DNA of 27,105 nucleotides from Pseudomonadota bacterium. Lineage in GTDB: Bacteria; Pseudomonadota; Alphaproteobacteria; Acetobacterales; Acetobacteraceae. Numbering within the stretch: position 1 is the stretch's first letter; every line of letters starts with the position of its first letter. The DNA lies in assembly GCA_021808185.1 (NCBI GenBank), contig JAKBCB010000004.1, forward strand, positions 1 through 27,105, given 5' to 3'. The notes under the pieces are model-generated. The model was not told where the DNA came from, did not search any database, and worked only from the letters and a program-made list of their open reading frames with translations. Of this stretch, positions 15,275 to 23,123 are shown in pieces. Both the position numbers and the translations under genes were made by a program.

Positions 15275-17173
15275 ATGCTCGACATCACCACCTTCGACGC
15301 CCGCGCCGGCGGCAACGTGCTGTACAAGGCGCTGGCGCACCCGCTGGCGGCGGAAGCCATCGCGGCCCTGTATGCGCGCCTTGCCGCGCGCGGCCCGGTC
15401 GCCATCGTCGATCCCGAGGATGTCGCCGCCGCCCTGCTGGCGCTGCACCCGGACGCGCCGCCCATCGCCGGCATCTACGTGCAGGACGTGCAGGCGCTCG
15501 GCCGCGCCCGCGCGGGCCACACCGCCCGCCCGCTCACCGACCTGCCGGCGGCCGACGCCGCGACGGTGCTGGTGGCGGCGTTCGACGCTGGCCGGCTCGC
15601 CGACCGGTTGCGCCCGCTGCTGCCGAAGGGGGCCAGCATCGTCACGCTGGACGAGGCCCGCTTGCCCGCCGCGCTGCTGACCAACCCGCGCCGCTACCTG
15701 GACCGGCTGAACTTCGCCACCAACCACGCCTTCTTCCGCGACGAAAACGGGCTCTCGACCCGGCTGGTGACGGCGAATTACTGGGCCAACTACGGTGCCG
15801 CCGGCGTGCGCCTGTGGCTGCGCCTGTTCGACGCCGCCGGCCTCCCGCTCGCCAGCTGGGAGGAAGCGGTGCCGGACGGCGCCGCCGGCGTCGCCATCGA
15901 CAGCGCCGAGGTCCGCGCCCGCTTCGGCCTGCCCGCGTTCACCGGGCAGTTGTTCATCCATGCCGTCGGCGCCGCCGGGCACGATGTGGTGAAATACGCG
16001 CTGGACACCTACGGATCGGGCAACGACGCCAGCCTTTCGGTCACGCACGACGCCAATGCCTGGCCGTCGGACCGCTACGCCGGCATCCCCGCCCCCGCCG
16101 ATGGCGAGCGGGTGGTATTGTGGGTGCAGAACAGCCACGCCGTGCCGATTCCCCCCGGCGCCATCGCGCTGGACCGCATGGGGGCCGAGGCCCCGGCCGC
16201 CCTGTCGCACGCCATCGCCCCCTATGCGACGCGGGCGCTGGATGTGTCGGACCTGCTGCCCGGCCTGCGCTGGCCGGCGCAGATCGAGCTGCGCTGCGGC
16301 CGGCACATGGTCCGCCCGCGCTACGAGGTGATCCGCGACGGCCGCACCCGCATCGCCCATGCCAATGTCGAGCGCGCCGATCTGCGCCCCGATCCCGCCA
16401 TCCCGACGCTGCCGCCGCAACTCGGCCGGGGCTACCTGCTGCCGGTCCCGGTGCTGCCGCGCGCGCGGTTCCGCACCCTGATCCAGCCGACGCCGATGGC
16501 AACCGCCCAGACCTCGCTGCCGGTGCGGCTCGATGTGTTCGATCCGGCCGGGACGAAAGTCGCGGAGACCTTCCTCGGCTGCCTGAAGCGCGACCACGAC
16601 GTGGCGGTGGACCTCGACGACCTCCTGCCCGACGACGTGCTGTCCGAGGGCGGCCATGCCGATCTGGTGTACGATTTCCGCGACGGTGGCGTGGCCGATG
16701 GCTGGCTGCACACCCTGGTCCGCGCCGAGGACCGCGCCAGCGGCCATGTGGCCGAAAGCAGCTTCGGCGCGCACATCTTCAACACGCTGATGACCTACCG
16801 CGACGAGCCGCAATCCTACGCCGGCCCGCCGCCCGGCCTGTCCACGCGGCTGTTTCTGAAGCTCGGCTCGCAGGGGCGGCGGAGCTTCGCCGCGCTGATC
16901 TACCCCGCCTCCGCCGCGTGGCACCCGCATTCGGCCACGGAGCTGCAACTGCATGACGGCGCCGGCAAGCCCATCGCCTCGGCGCCGCTGAAAATCGCCT
17001 GCTCCGGCTCGGCCCTGGTGTTTCCCGACCAGCATTTCCCCGCCGCCGAGATGCAGGCCGCCGGCCCGCGCGGCTACGTGATCGTGCGCGACACCACGTG
17101 CCGGCTGTTCGGCTACCACGGTCTGATGGACGCGCGGGGCGGGTTTTCGCTGGATCACATGTTCGGCTTCTAG
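15275..17173 (+). CDS. Conserved hypothetical protein, 632 residues, multi-domain
   Basis: I do not recognise a characterised function. The protein has an alpha/beta N-terminal part (about 1-140, with VAIVDPEDV and ASIVTLDEA as strand-turn segments) and then beta-rich repeats. The repeats share a short acidic motif: VAIDSAEVRARFG (206-218), ALDVSDLLPGL (321-331) and VAVDLDDLLPDDV (443-455). Each motif is followed or preceded by a strand pattern around R-L-W/D-F-D. Other strongly patterned stretches are FATNHAFFRDENGLSTRLV, SVTHDANAWPSDRYAG and the C-terminus FGYHGLMDARGGFSLDHMF. No signal peptide, membrane helix or catalytic signature is obvious. Similar proteins occur, as I recall, in other Rhodospirillales. 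The tight spacing with the ELM1-family gene suggests a shared envelope or glycoconjugate role. Confidence 0.85.
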   Translation: MLDITTFDARAGGNVLYKALAHPLAAEAIAALYARLAARGPVAIVDPEDVAAALLALHPDAPPIAGIYVQDVQALGRARAGHTARPLTDLPAADAATVLVAAFDAGRLADRLRPLLPKGASIVTLDEARLPAALLTNPRRYLDRLNFATNHAFFRDENGLSTRLVTANYWANYGAAGVRLWLRLFDAAGLPLASWEEAVPDGAAGVAIDSAEVRARFGLPAFTGQLFIHAVGAAGHDVVKYALDTYGSGNDASLSVTHDANAWPSDRYAGIPAPADGERVVLWVQNSHAVPIPPGAIALDRMGAEAPAALSHAIAPYATRALDVSDLLPGLRWPAQIELRCGRHMVRPRYEVIRDGRTRIAHANVERADLRPDPAIPTLPPQLGRGYLLPVPVLPRARFRTLIQPTPMATAQTSLPVRLDVFDPAGTKVAETFLGCLKRDHDVAVDLDDLLPDDVLSEGGHADLVYDFRDGGVADGWLHTLVRAEDRASGHVAESSFGAHIFNTLMTYRDEPQSYAGPPPGLSTRLFLKLGSQGRRSFAALIYPASAAWHPHSATELQLHDGAGKPIASAPLKIACSGSALVFPDQHFPAAEMQAAGPRGYVIVRDTTCRLFGYHGLMDARGGFSLDHMFGF

Positions 17174-17197
17174 CCGTCAGCCCCGCGCGGATGGATA

Positions 17198-17215
17198 CTC
17201 CCGCCACGACGGGAG
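17198..17215 (+). promoter_or_regulatory. Hairpin covering the ribosome-binding site of the fadB-type gene
   Basis: CTCCCG (17198-17203) pairs perfectly with CGGGAG (17210-17215) across a 6-base loop. The right arm contains GGGAG, the only good Shine-Dalgarno sequence before the GTG start at 17223. The structure could reduce translation unless it is melted by a factor or by ribosomes from the gene upstream, whose stop is 49 bases before the start. Confidence 0.4.
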
Positions 17216-17222
17216 AACTGCC

Positions 17223-19310
17223 GTGACACATAGCAAGACGGTTCGCACCGAGCGCCATGGCGACGTGGCGCTCATTCTGGTTGACCATCCGCCGGTCAAC
17301 GCGCTCGCCGCCGAGGTTCGACGAGACCTTCTCGCCGCCATCGGGGCGGCGGCGAGCGCGGCGGGCATCGTCGGCATCGTGCTCGCCTGCGAGGGAAAGA
17401 CGTTCGTGGCCGGCGCCGACATCCGCGAATTCGACGCGCCCCCCACGCCGCCGCTGACCGGCGACATCTGTGCGGCACTCGACGCCTGCCCGCGCCCGGT
17501 GGTGGCCGCGATCCACGGCACGGCGCTCGGCGGCGGGTTCGAACTCGCGCTCGCCTGCCATGCCCGCATCCTCGCGCCGGATGCGCGCGTGGGCCTGCCG
17601 GAGACGCGCATCGGCCTGATCCCCGGCGCTGGCGGCACGCAGCGCCTGCCGCGCTTGGCCGGCGCCCCGGCCGCGCTCGACCTGATCGCCAGCGGCCGGC
17701 ATGTCGCCGCCGACGAGGCGCTCTCGCTCGGGCTGGTCGATGAGATCGCCACCGACATCCGCGCCGCCGCGATTTTTCGCGCCCGCACGCTGGCCGCGTC
17801 CGGCCAGACCCCGCGCGTGCGCGACCGCGCGGTGCCGGCGTTCGACCGCGCGGCGTTCGACAAGGCGGCGGCCACCATCCGCGCCCGCGCGCGCGGTGCC
17901 CTCGCCGCCCCGGCGGCGGCCGAAGCCATCGCCTGGGCCGCCGACCTGCCGTTCGACGAAGCCCTCGCGAAGGAGCGCGCCCGCTCGCTGGACCTGCGCA
18001 CGGGCCCGCAATCCCGCGCGCTGCGGCATTTGTTTCACGCCGAGCGGCTGGCGGCGAAAATGCCGGCCGACGATGGACACGCGCCGCGCACCTGGGTGGT
18101 GCGGCACGCGGGCGTGGTCGGCGGCGGCACCATGGGCTCCGGCATCGCCATCGCGCTCGCCGATGCGGGCTTCCGGGTCACTCTCGCCGAAGCCAACAAG
18201 GAGGCCGCGCAGGCCGCCGAGGGCCGGGTGAACGCGGTGTACGACCGGCAGGTGAAGGCCGGCCGGCTCAGTGAGGCGGCGCGGCACGAACGGCTGGACC
18301 GCCTTGCCTATACCGCCAGCATCGAGGCGCTGGGCGACGCCGATCTGGTGATCGAGGCTGTGATCGAGGACCTGCCCGCCAAACAGACGGTGTTCAAGAA
18401 ACTCTCCGAGGTGGTGCGCCGGGACTGCGTGCTGGCGAGCAACACCTCCTACCTCGATATCGACGCCATGGCCGACATGGTGGACGCGCCGGAGCGTGTC
18501 GTCGGGCTGCATTTCTTCAGCCCCGCGCATGTCATGCGCCTGGTCGAGATCGTGCGTGCCCGCCGCAGCGCGCCGGAGGCGGTGGCGACCGCGCTCGCGG
18601 TGGTCAAGCGCCTGGGCAAGCAGCCGGTGCTGTGCGGCAATGGCGAGGGCTTCATCGGCAACCGGCTGCTGATGCGCTGGCGCCAGATCTGCGAATTCGC
18701 CGTCGAGGACGGGGCGCTGCCGCAGGAGGTGGACGCGGCGATGGAAGCGTACGGGATGGCGATGGGATATTTCGCCGTCTCCGACCTCGCGGGCCTGGAC
18801 ATCGGCTGGGCGATCCGCAAGCGCAACGCGCCCACCCGCGACCCGCGCGCCCGCTACGTGCCGATCGCCGACCGGCTGTGCGAGCAGGGCCGCTTCGGGC
18901 AGAAGACCGGCGCCGGCTGGTATCGCCATGTGGAAGGCAAGCGCCTGCCGGACCCGGAGGTGACGGCGCTGATCGAGCAGGTCTCGGCCGAAAAAGGCAT
19001 CGTCCGGCGCCCCATCGCGGCCGAGGACATCCAGCACGGGGTTCATGCGGCGATGGTGAACGAGGGCGCGCGCGTGCTGGCCGAGGGCATCGCGCAGCGC
19101 CCGTCCGACATCGACGTGGTGCTGGTGCATGGCTACGGCTACCCGGCATGGCGCGGCGGGCCGATGCACGCGGCCGACGCCGTGGGCCTGCCCGAGATGC
19201 TGCGCCGGGTGGAGGCACTGCACGCGGCGCACGGGGTCGGGTTCGAGCCGGCGCCGCTGCTGCGCGAACTGGTGGCGAGCGGGCGGAGTTTCGCCGATCT
19301 CAACCTGTAA
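17223..19310 (+). CDS. fadB: Bifunctional enoyl-CoA hydratase / 3-hydroxyacyl-CoA dehydrogenase
   Basis: A 695-residue multifunctional beta-oxidation enzyme. The N-terminal crotonase domain (about 5-200) has the oxyanion-hole GTALGGGFE and catalytic Glu107, plus Glu127 in GLPETRIGL, so hydratase activity should be intact. The dehydrogenase half (about 295-690) has the NAD-binding VGGGTMGSG (299-307) and catalytic His430 in GLHFFSPAHVM, followed by two helical C-terminal domains. It hydrates 2-enoyl-CoA and oxidises 3-hydroxyacyl-CoA; a thiolase partner is not in the window. The GTG start has GGGAG upstream inside a hairpin. It is about 20 residues shorter than E. coli FadB. A class II aldolase-like gene follows after 62 bases. 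Family is certain, chain-length preference unknown. Confidence 0.93.
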   Translation: MTHSKTVRTERHGDVALILVDHPPVNALAAEVRRDLLAAIGAAASAAGIVGIVLACEGKTFVAGADIREFDAPPTPPLTGDICAALDACPRPVVAAIHGTALGGGFELALACHARILAPDARVGLPETRIGLIPGAGGTQRLPRLAGAPAALDLIASGRHVAADEALSLGLVDEIATDIRAAAIFRARTLAASGQTPRVRDRAVPAFDRAAFDKAAATIRARARGALAAPAAAEAIAWAADLPFDEALAKERARSLDLRTGPQSRALRHLFHAERLAAKMPADDGHAPRTWVVRHAGVVGGGTMGSGIAIALADAGFRVTLAEANKEAAQAAEGRVNAVYDRQVKAGRLSEAARHERLDRLAYTASIEALGDADLVIEAVIEDLPAKQTVFKKLSEVVRRDCVLASNTSYLDIDAMADMVDAPERVVGLHFFSPAHVMRLVEIVRARRSAPEAVATALAVVKRLGKQPVLCGNGEGFIGNRLLMRWRQICEFAVEDGALPQEVDAAMEAYGMAMGYFAVSDLAGLDIGWAIRKRNAPTRDPRARYVPIADRLCEQGRFGQKTGAGWYRHVEGKRLPDPEVTALIEQVSAEKGIVRRPIAAEDIQHGVHAAMVNEGARVLAEGIAQRPSDIDVVLVHGYGYPAWRGGPMHAADAVGLPEMLRRVEALHAAHGVGFEPAPLLRELVASGRSFADLNL

Positions 19311-19372
19311 GCGCGACTCGGCGCCGGCCGCGTGCCGCGCCTTGCCGTGCCCGAACAACGAAGGAACCTCGC

Positions 19373-20155
19373 ATGACCGGTATCACCCTGGTGGATCGGG
19401 CGCCGACCAAAGTCGGCAGCACGGAGATGACCCAGGCGGAATGGCGCCAGCGCGTCGAACTGGCGGCGCTGTACCGCGCCGTCGCGCTGCACGGCTGGGA
19501 CGACATGATCTTCACCCACATCTCCGCCCGCGTGCCGGGTCCGGAGCACCATTTCCTCATCAATCCCTACGGGCTGTGGTTCGGCGAGATCACCGCCTCC
19601 TCGCTGGTCAAGGTCGATCCCGAGGGCAACGTGGTGCAGGCGAGCGATTACACCATCAACCCGGCCGGCTTCGTCATCCATTCCGCCATCCACGCTGCCC
19701 GCCCGGACGCCAACGTGGTGATGCACCTGCACACCGATGCGGGCGTGGCCGTCGCGGCGCAGGCCGAGGGGCTGCTGCCGCTGACCCAGTACGCACTCGC
19801 GGTGATCCCCCGCCTCGCCTATCACGACTACGAGGGGATCGCGCTCGACCTGGACGAGCGGGCGCGGCTGGTGGCCGATCTCGGGCAGGCGCAGATGATG
19901 CTGCTGCGCAACCATGGCACGCTCGCGGTGGGGTCGTCGGCCGCGGTCGCGTGGCTGAACATCTTCTCGCTCGAACGTGCCTGCCGCCAGCAGGTGCTGG
20001 CCCTCGGCGCCGGGCGCGAGCATGTGCTGATCGCGCCGGAGGCGGCGCAGCAGACGGTGCGGCGGCAGGCGGCGAGCATCGAGAAGCTGGCGCCGATGGC
20101 GTGGCCCGGCCTGCTGCGCAAGCTCGACCGCGAGCTGCCCGGCTACGACAGCTAG
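19373..20155 (+). CDS. Class II aldolase/adducin-family protein
   Basis: A 260-residue member of the class II aldolase/adducin family, whose characterised enzymes are zinc-dependent aldolases, epimerases and dehydratases acting on sugar phosphates. His118 and His120 in MHLHTDAG and His181 in RNHGTL form the expected metal triad, and Glu72 in WFGEITASSLVKVD is in the position of the catalytic acid of fuculose-phosphate aldolase. Start ATG 19373 has AAGGAA (19361-19366) at good spacing. It follows the fadB-type gene and may be cotranscribed with it, but the pathway link is unclear. Many members of this subgroup carry no assigned substrate. Confidence 0.88.
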   Translation: MTGITLVDRAPTKVGSTEMTQAEWRQRVELAALYRAVALHGWDDMIFTHISARVPGPEHHFLINPYGLWFGEITASSLVKVDPEGNVVQASDYTINPAGFVIHSAIHAARPDANVVMHLHTDAGVAVAAQAEGLLPLTQYALAVIPRLAYHDYEGIALDLDERARLVADLGQAQMMLLRNHGTLAVGSSAAVAWLNIFSLERACRQQVLALGAGREHVLIAPEAAQQTVRRQAASIEKLAPMAWPGLLRKLDRELPGYDS

Positions 20156-20185
20156 CCGCGACGCAGTCATGCGTGTTGCAATACG

Positions 20186-20213
20186 TTGACTCCCCGCAAG
20201 CCCGCGCTATAAC
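20186..20213 (+). promoter_or_regulatory. Promoter of the rplU-rpmA operon
   Basis: TTGACT (20186-20191) and TATAAC (20208-20213) are separated by 16 bases. This is the best sigma-70 match in the window and sits about 86 bases before the ribosomal protein L21 start, as expected for a strong constitutive promoter. Confidence 0.7.
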
Positions 20214-20299
20214 CCGCGCTCCCGGTGGCCGGGCGCGTCCAGGCCGCCTATTTGCTGATGCGACAACCGCGCGCCCGACCCGATAGGATACGAGAGACA

Positions 20300-20614
20300 A
20301 TGTTCGCAGTCATCCGCACCGGCGGAAAACAGTATCGCGTGACCCCCAACGCCGTGCTGAAGGTGGAAAAGCTTGAGGCCGAGCCCGGCGCTTCGGTGAC
20401 GTTCACCGACGTGCTCGCTGTCGGCGCGGACGGCAACCTGACCGTGGGCGCGCCCAACGTGGCCGGCGCCTCGGTGGTCGCCACCGTCATCGCGCAGGAC
20501 CGGCTCGACAAGATCATCATCTTCAAGAAGCGCCGCCGGCAGAACAGCCGCCGCAAGAACGGCCATCGCCAGCACGTCACCGTGCTGCGCGTGGCCGAGA
20601 TCAACGCGGCCTGA
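20300..20614 (+). CDS. rplU: 50S ribosomal protein L21
   Basis: A 104-residue ribosomal protein L21 of standard length, starting MFAVIRTGGKQYRV. The basic segment KKRRRQNSRRKNGHRQ binds 23S rRNA. It is the first gene of the conserved rplU-rpmA-obgE series and is driven by the promoter just upstream. A short gap of 15 bases separates it from rpmA. Confidence 0.98.
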   Translation: MFAVIRTGGKQYRVTPNAVLKVEKLEAEPGASVTFTDVLAVGADGNLTVGAPNVAGASVVATVIAQDRLDKIIIFKKRRRQNSRRKNGHRQHVTVLRVAEINAA

Positions 20615-20629
20615 GGCAGGAGAGACCAG

Positions 20630-20899
20630 ATGGCTCACAAGAAAGCAGGCGGCTCGTCCCGCAACGGGCGCGATACGGAAGGCCGCCGCCTCGGCGTCAA
20701 GAAGGCGGGCGGTCAGGCCGTCGTCGCCGGCAACATCATCATCCGCCAGCGCGGCACGAAGGTGAAGCCGGGCCGCAATGTCGGCCTCGGGCGCGATCAC
20801 ACCATCTTCGCGCTGGTGGACGGCACCGTGACGTTCGAGCGCCGCGCCGAAGACCGCGTGCAGGTGTCCGTGACCCCGCTGCCGGTCGCCGCCGAGTAA
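20630..20899 (+). CDS. rpmA: 50S ribosomal protein L27
   Basis: An 89-residue ribosomal protein L27 starting MAHKKAGGSSRNGRD. Its N-terminal tail reaches toward the peptidyl-transferase centre. AHKKAGGS begins right after Met, so there is no cleaved prosequence as in some Firmicutes. It follows rplU in the same transcript and is followed by a hairpin before obgE. Confidence 0.98.
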   Translation: MAHKKAGGSSRNGRDTEGRRLGVKKAGGQAVVAGNIIIRQRGTKVKPGRNVGLGRDHTIFALVDGTVTFERRAEDRVQVSVTPLPVAAE

Positions 20900-20924
20900 G
20901 CTCGCGCCGCCTTACGCTCACGTC

Positions 20925-20952
20925 ACGGGGGCCGGCGCAAGCTGGCCCCCGT
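20925..20952 (+). terminator. Hairpin between rpmA and obgE
   Basis: A perfect 9-bp stem, ACGGGGGCC (20925-20933) with GGCCCCCGT (20944-20952), has a 10-base loop and is followed by TGTCATTT. It ends 20 bases before the obgE start. The U tract is weak, so it probably reduces rather than abolishes read-through, lowering obgE-proB expression relative to the ribosomal proteins. Confidence 0.6.
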
Positions 20953-20972
20953 TGTCATTTCCGGCATCCGTC

Positions 20973-21995
20973 ATGAAATTCCTCGACCAGGCGAAAATCT
21001 ATTGCCGCTCCGGCGACGGCGGCAACGGCGTGATCGCCTTCCGGCGCGAGCGCTTTATCGAATTCGGCGGCCCGGACGGCGGCGATGGCGGGCGCGGCGG
21101 CAATATCGAATTCGTCGCCGTCGCCAACCTCAACACCCTGATCGACTTCCGCTACACGCAGCATTTCCGCGCGCCCAAGGGCGGCAACGGCGCGGGCGCC
21201 AACAAGACCGGCGCCGCGGCGAAGGACGTGGTGATCCAGGTGCCGGTCGGCACCCAGATCCTCGACGACGATCAGGAGACGCTGCTCGCCGACCTCGACA
21301 CGCCGGGCAAGCGCGTCGTGCTGCTGCGCGGCGGCGATGGCGGGCATGGCAACGCGCATTTCAAATCCTCGACCAACCGCGCCCCCCGCCGCGCCGATCC
21401 GGGCTGGCCGGGCGAGGAACGCTGGATCTGGCTGCGGCTGAAGCTGATCGCCGATGCCGGGCTGGTCGGGCTGCCGAACGCCGGCAAATCCACCTTTTTG
21501 TCCGTTGTTTCCGCCGCGCACCCCAAAATCGCCGACTACCCGTTCACCACGCTGCACCCGCAACTCGGCGTGGTCCGCATCTCCGACACGCAGGAATTCG
21601 TGCTCGCCGATATTCCGGGCCTGATCGAGGGGGCGCACGAAGGCGCCGGGCTGGGCGACCGGTTTCTGGGGCATGTGGAGCGCTGCGCGGTGCTGCTGCA
21701 TCTGGTCGATGGCGCCGCCGGCAACGTGACGGAGGCCTACCGCACCATTCGCCACGAGCTGACGTCCTATGGCGCGGGCCTGACGGAGAAGCCGGAGATC
21801 GTCGCGCTGAACAAGGCCGACGCGATGACCGCGCGCGAACTCTCGGCTCGTCGCGCGGCGCTGGCGCGCGCCTGCGGCCATCCGGTGTTCGTCGTCTCCG
21901 GCGTCTCCGGCCAGGGCGTGCCGGAAGTGCTGCGGGCGATCCAGGCGGAGGTGGACCGCGCCCGCGCGGACCGCGCGCGGGCGCCCTCCGTATGA
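20973..21995 (+). CDS. obgE: Obg GTPase (ribosome assembly)
   Basis: A 340-residue GTPase that binds the 50S subunit and acts in its late assembly and in stress control. The glycine-rich Obg domain (1-158) includes RSGDGGNGV and PDGGDGGRGG. The G domain has GLPNAGKST (166-174), DIPGLIEGA (213-221) and NKAD (280-283). I chose ATG 20973 (MKFLDQAKIY), the standard family start. There is almost no C-terminal extension. The stop overlaps the proB start as ATGA, so proB is translationally coupled. Confidence 0.97.
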   Translation: MKFLDQAKIYCRSGDGGNGVIAFRRERFIEFGGPDGGDGGRGGNIEFVAVANLNTLIDFRYTQHFRAPKGGNGAGANKTGAAAKDVVIQVPVGTQILDDDQETLLADLDTPGKRVVLLRGGDGGHGNAHFKSSTNRAPRRADPGWPGEERWIWLRLKLIADAGLVGLPNAGKSTFLSVVSAAHPKIADYPFTTLHPQLGVVRISDTQEFVLADIPGLIEGAHEGAGLGDRFLGHVERCAVLLHLVDGAAGNVTEAYRTIRHELTSYGAGLTEKPEIVALNKADAMTARELSARRAALARACGHPVFVVSGVSGQGVPEVLRAIQAEVDRARADRARAPSV

Positions 21996-23110
21996 AGGCC
22001 CCGAACATCGCCAGCGCGAAACGGCTGGTGGTCAAGATCGGCAGCGCCCTGGTGGTCGATGCAAGTGCCGCCGCCCCCCGCCGGGAATGGCTCGCAGGCG
22101 TCGCCGCCGACATCGCGGCGCTGCGCGCGCGCGGTACCGACGTGATCGTGGTCTCCTCCGGCGCCATCGCGCTGGCCCGCCGCTCGCTCGGCCTGACGCA
22201 GCAGCGGTTGCGACTCGAAGAAAAGCAGGCGGCGGCGGCGGTGGGCCAGATTCGCCTTGCCCAGGCATGGACCGACGAACTCTCCGCCCACGGCCTGACG
22301 GCGGCGCAACTGCTGCTGACCGTGGACGACACCGAGGACCGGCGCCGCTACCTCAACGCCCGCGCCACGCTGGAAACCCTGCTCGGCTTCGGCTGCGTTC
22401 CCGTCATCAACGAGAACGACAGCGTGGCCACGGCGGAAATCCGCTACGGCGACAACGACCGCCTCGCCGCCCGCGTGGCCGAGATGGTGCAGGCGGACCA
22501 GCTTGTGCTGCTGTCCGACATCGACGGCCTGTACACCGCCGACCCGAAGAAAGACCCTGGCGCGGCGCATATCCCGGTGGTCGAGGCGATCACGGAAAGC
22601 ATCGAGGCGATGGGGGGCGATCCGCCACCGGGCTATTCCTCCGGCGGCATGCGCACCAAATTGGTCGCCGCGCGCATCGCCACTGGCGCCGGCTGTGCCA
22701 TGGCCATCGCGCTCGGCCATGTGCCGCACCCGTTGCGGGCACTGGCGGAGGGCGCAAGCTGCACCTGGTTCCTGCCGGCGCCCGAAGGCCGCTCGGCGCG
22801 AAAGCGCTGGATCGCGGGCACGCTCGCCCCGCTCGGGCGGCTGATCGTCGATCCCGGCGCCGCCCGCGCGCTGGCACAGGGGCGCTCGCTGCTGCCCGCC
22901 GGCGTGCGCGCGCTGGAAGGGCATTTCGACCGGGGCGACGCGGTGGAAGTGGCGGGCCCAGACGGCGCCCGCCTCGCGCGCGGCCTGTCCGCCTACAACA
23001 GCGCCGACGCCGCGCGCATCATCGGCCACCGCAGCGAGGAGATCGAAACCATCCTCGGCTGGCGCGGACGCGACGAGATCATCCACCGGGACGATCTCGT
23101 GCTCCTGTAG
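21992..23110 (+). CDS. proB: Glutamate 5-kinase
   Basis: A 372-residue gamma-glutamyl kinase that commits glutamate to proline synthesis. The amino-acid kinase domain (about 8-260) begins LVVKIGSALV and contains VSSGAIALA, INENDSVAT and LLSDIDGLYT. The C-terminal PUA domain (about 280-370) is present, so it is the long, usually proline-inhibited form. It overlaps obgE by four bases. The normal partner gene proA is 1.6 kb downstream, separated by a divergent amt gene. Confidence 0.96.
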   Translation: MKAPNIASAKRLVVKIGSALVVDASAAAPRREWLAGVAADIAALRARGTDVIVVSSGAIALARRSLGLTQQRLRLEEKQAAAAVGQIRLAQAWTDELSAHGLTAAQLLLTVDDTEDRRRYLNARATLETLLGFGCVPVINENDSVATAEIRYGDNDRLAARVAEMVQADQLVLLSDIDGLYTADPKKDPGAAHIPVVEAITESIEAMGGDPPPGYSSGGMRTKLVAARIATGAGCAMAIALGHVPHPLRALAEGASCTWFLPAPEGRSARKRWIAGTLAPLGRLIVDPGAARALAQGRSLLPAGVRALEGHFDRGDAVEVAGPDGARLARGLSAYNSADAARIIGHRSEEIETILGWRGRDEIIHRDDLVLL

Positions 23111-23123
23111 CCGCGTCCGGCTA
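23108..23123. repeat. Small hairpin containing both convergent stop codons
   Basis: TAGCCG (23108-23113) pairs perfectly with CGGCTA (23118-23123) around CGTC. The left arm begins with the proB stop and the right arm, read on the minus strand, begins with the amt stop. It could weakly hinder transcription from both sides, but there is no U tract. Confidence 0.3.

Noticed and set aside
15263..17158. Very long minus-strand open frame opposite the 632-residue gene
   Set aside because: High GC content leaves the antisense frame open; the sense frame has patterned, conserved-looking sequence and operon spacing, while the antisense product is Arg/Gly/His-rich.
16779..19358. 859-codon minus-strand open frame opposite the fadB-type gene
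   Set aside because: Shadow of a gene with all catalytic motifs on the plus strand.
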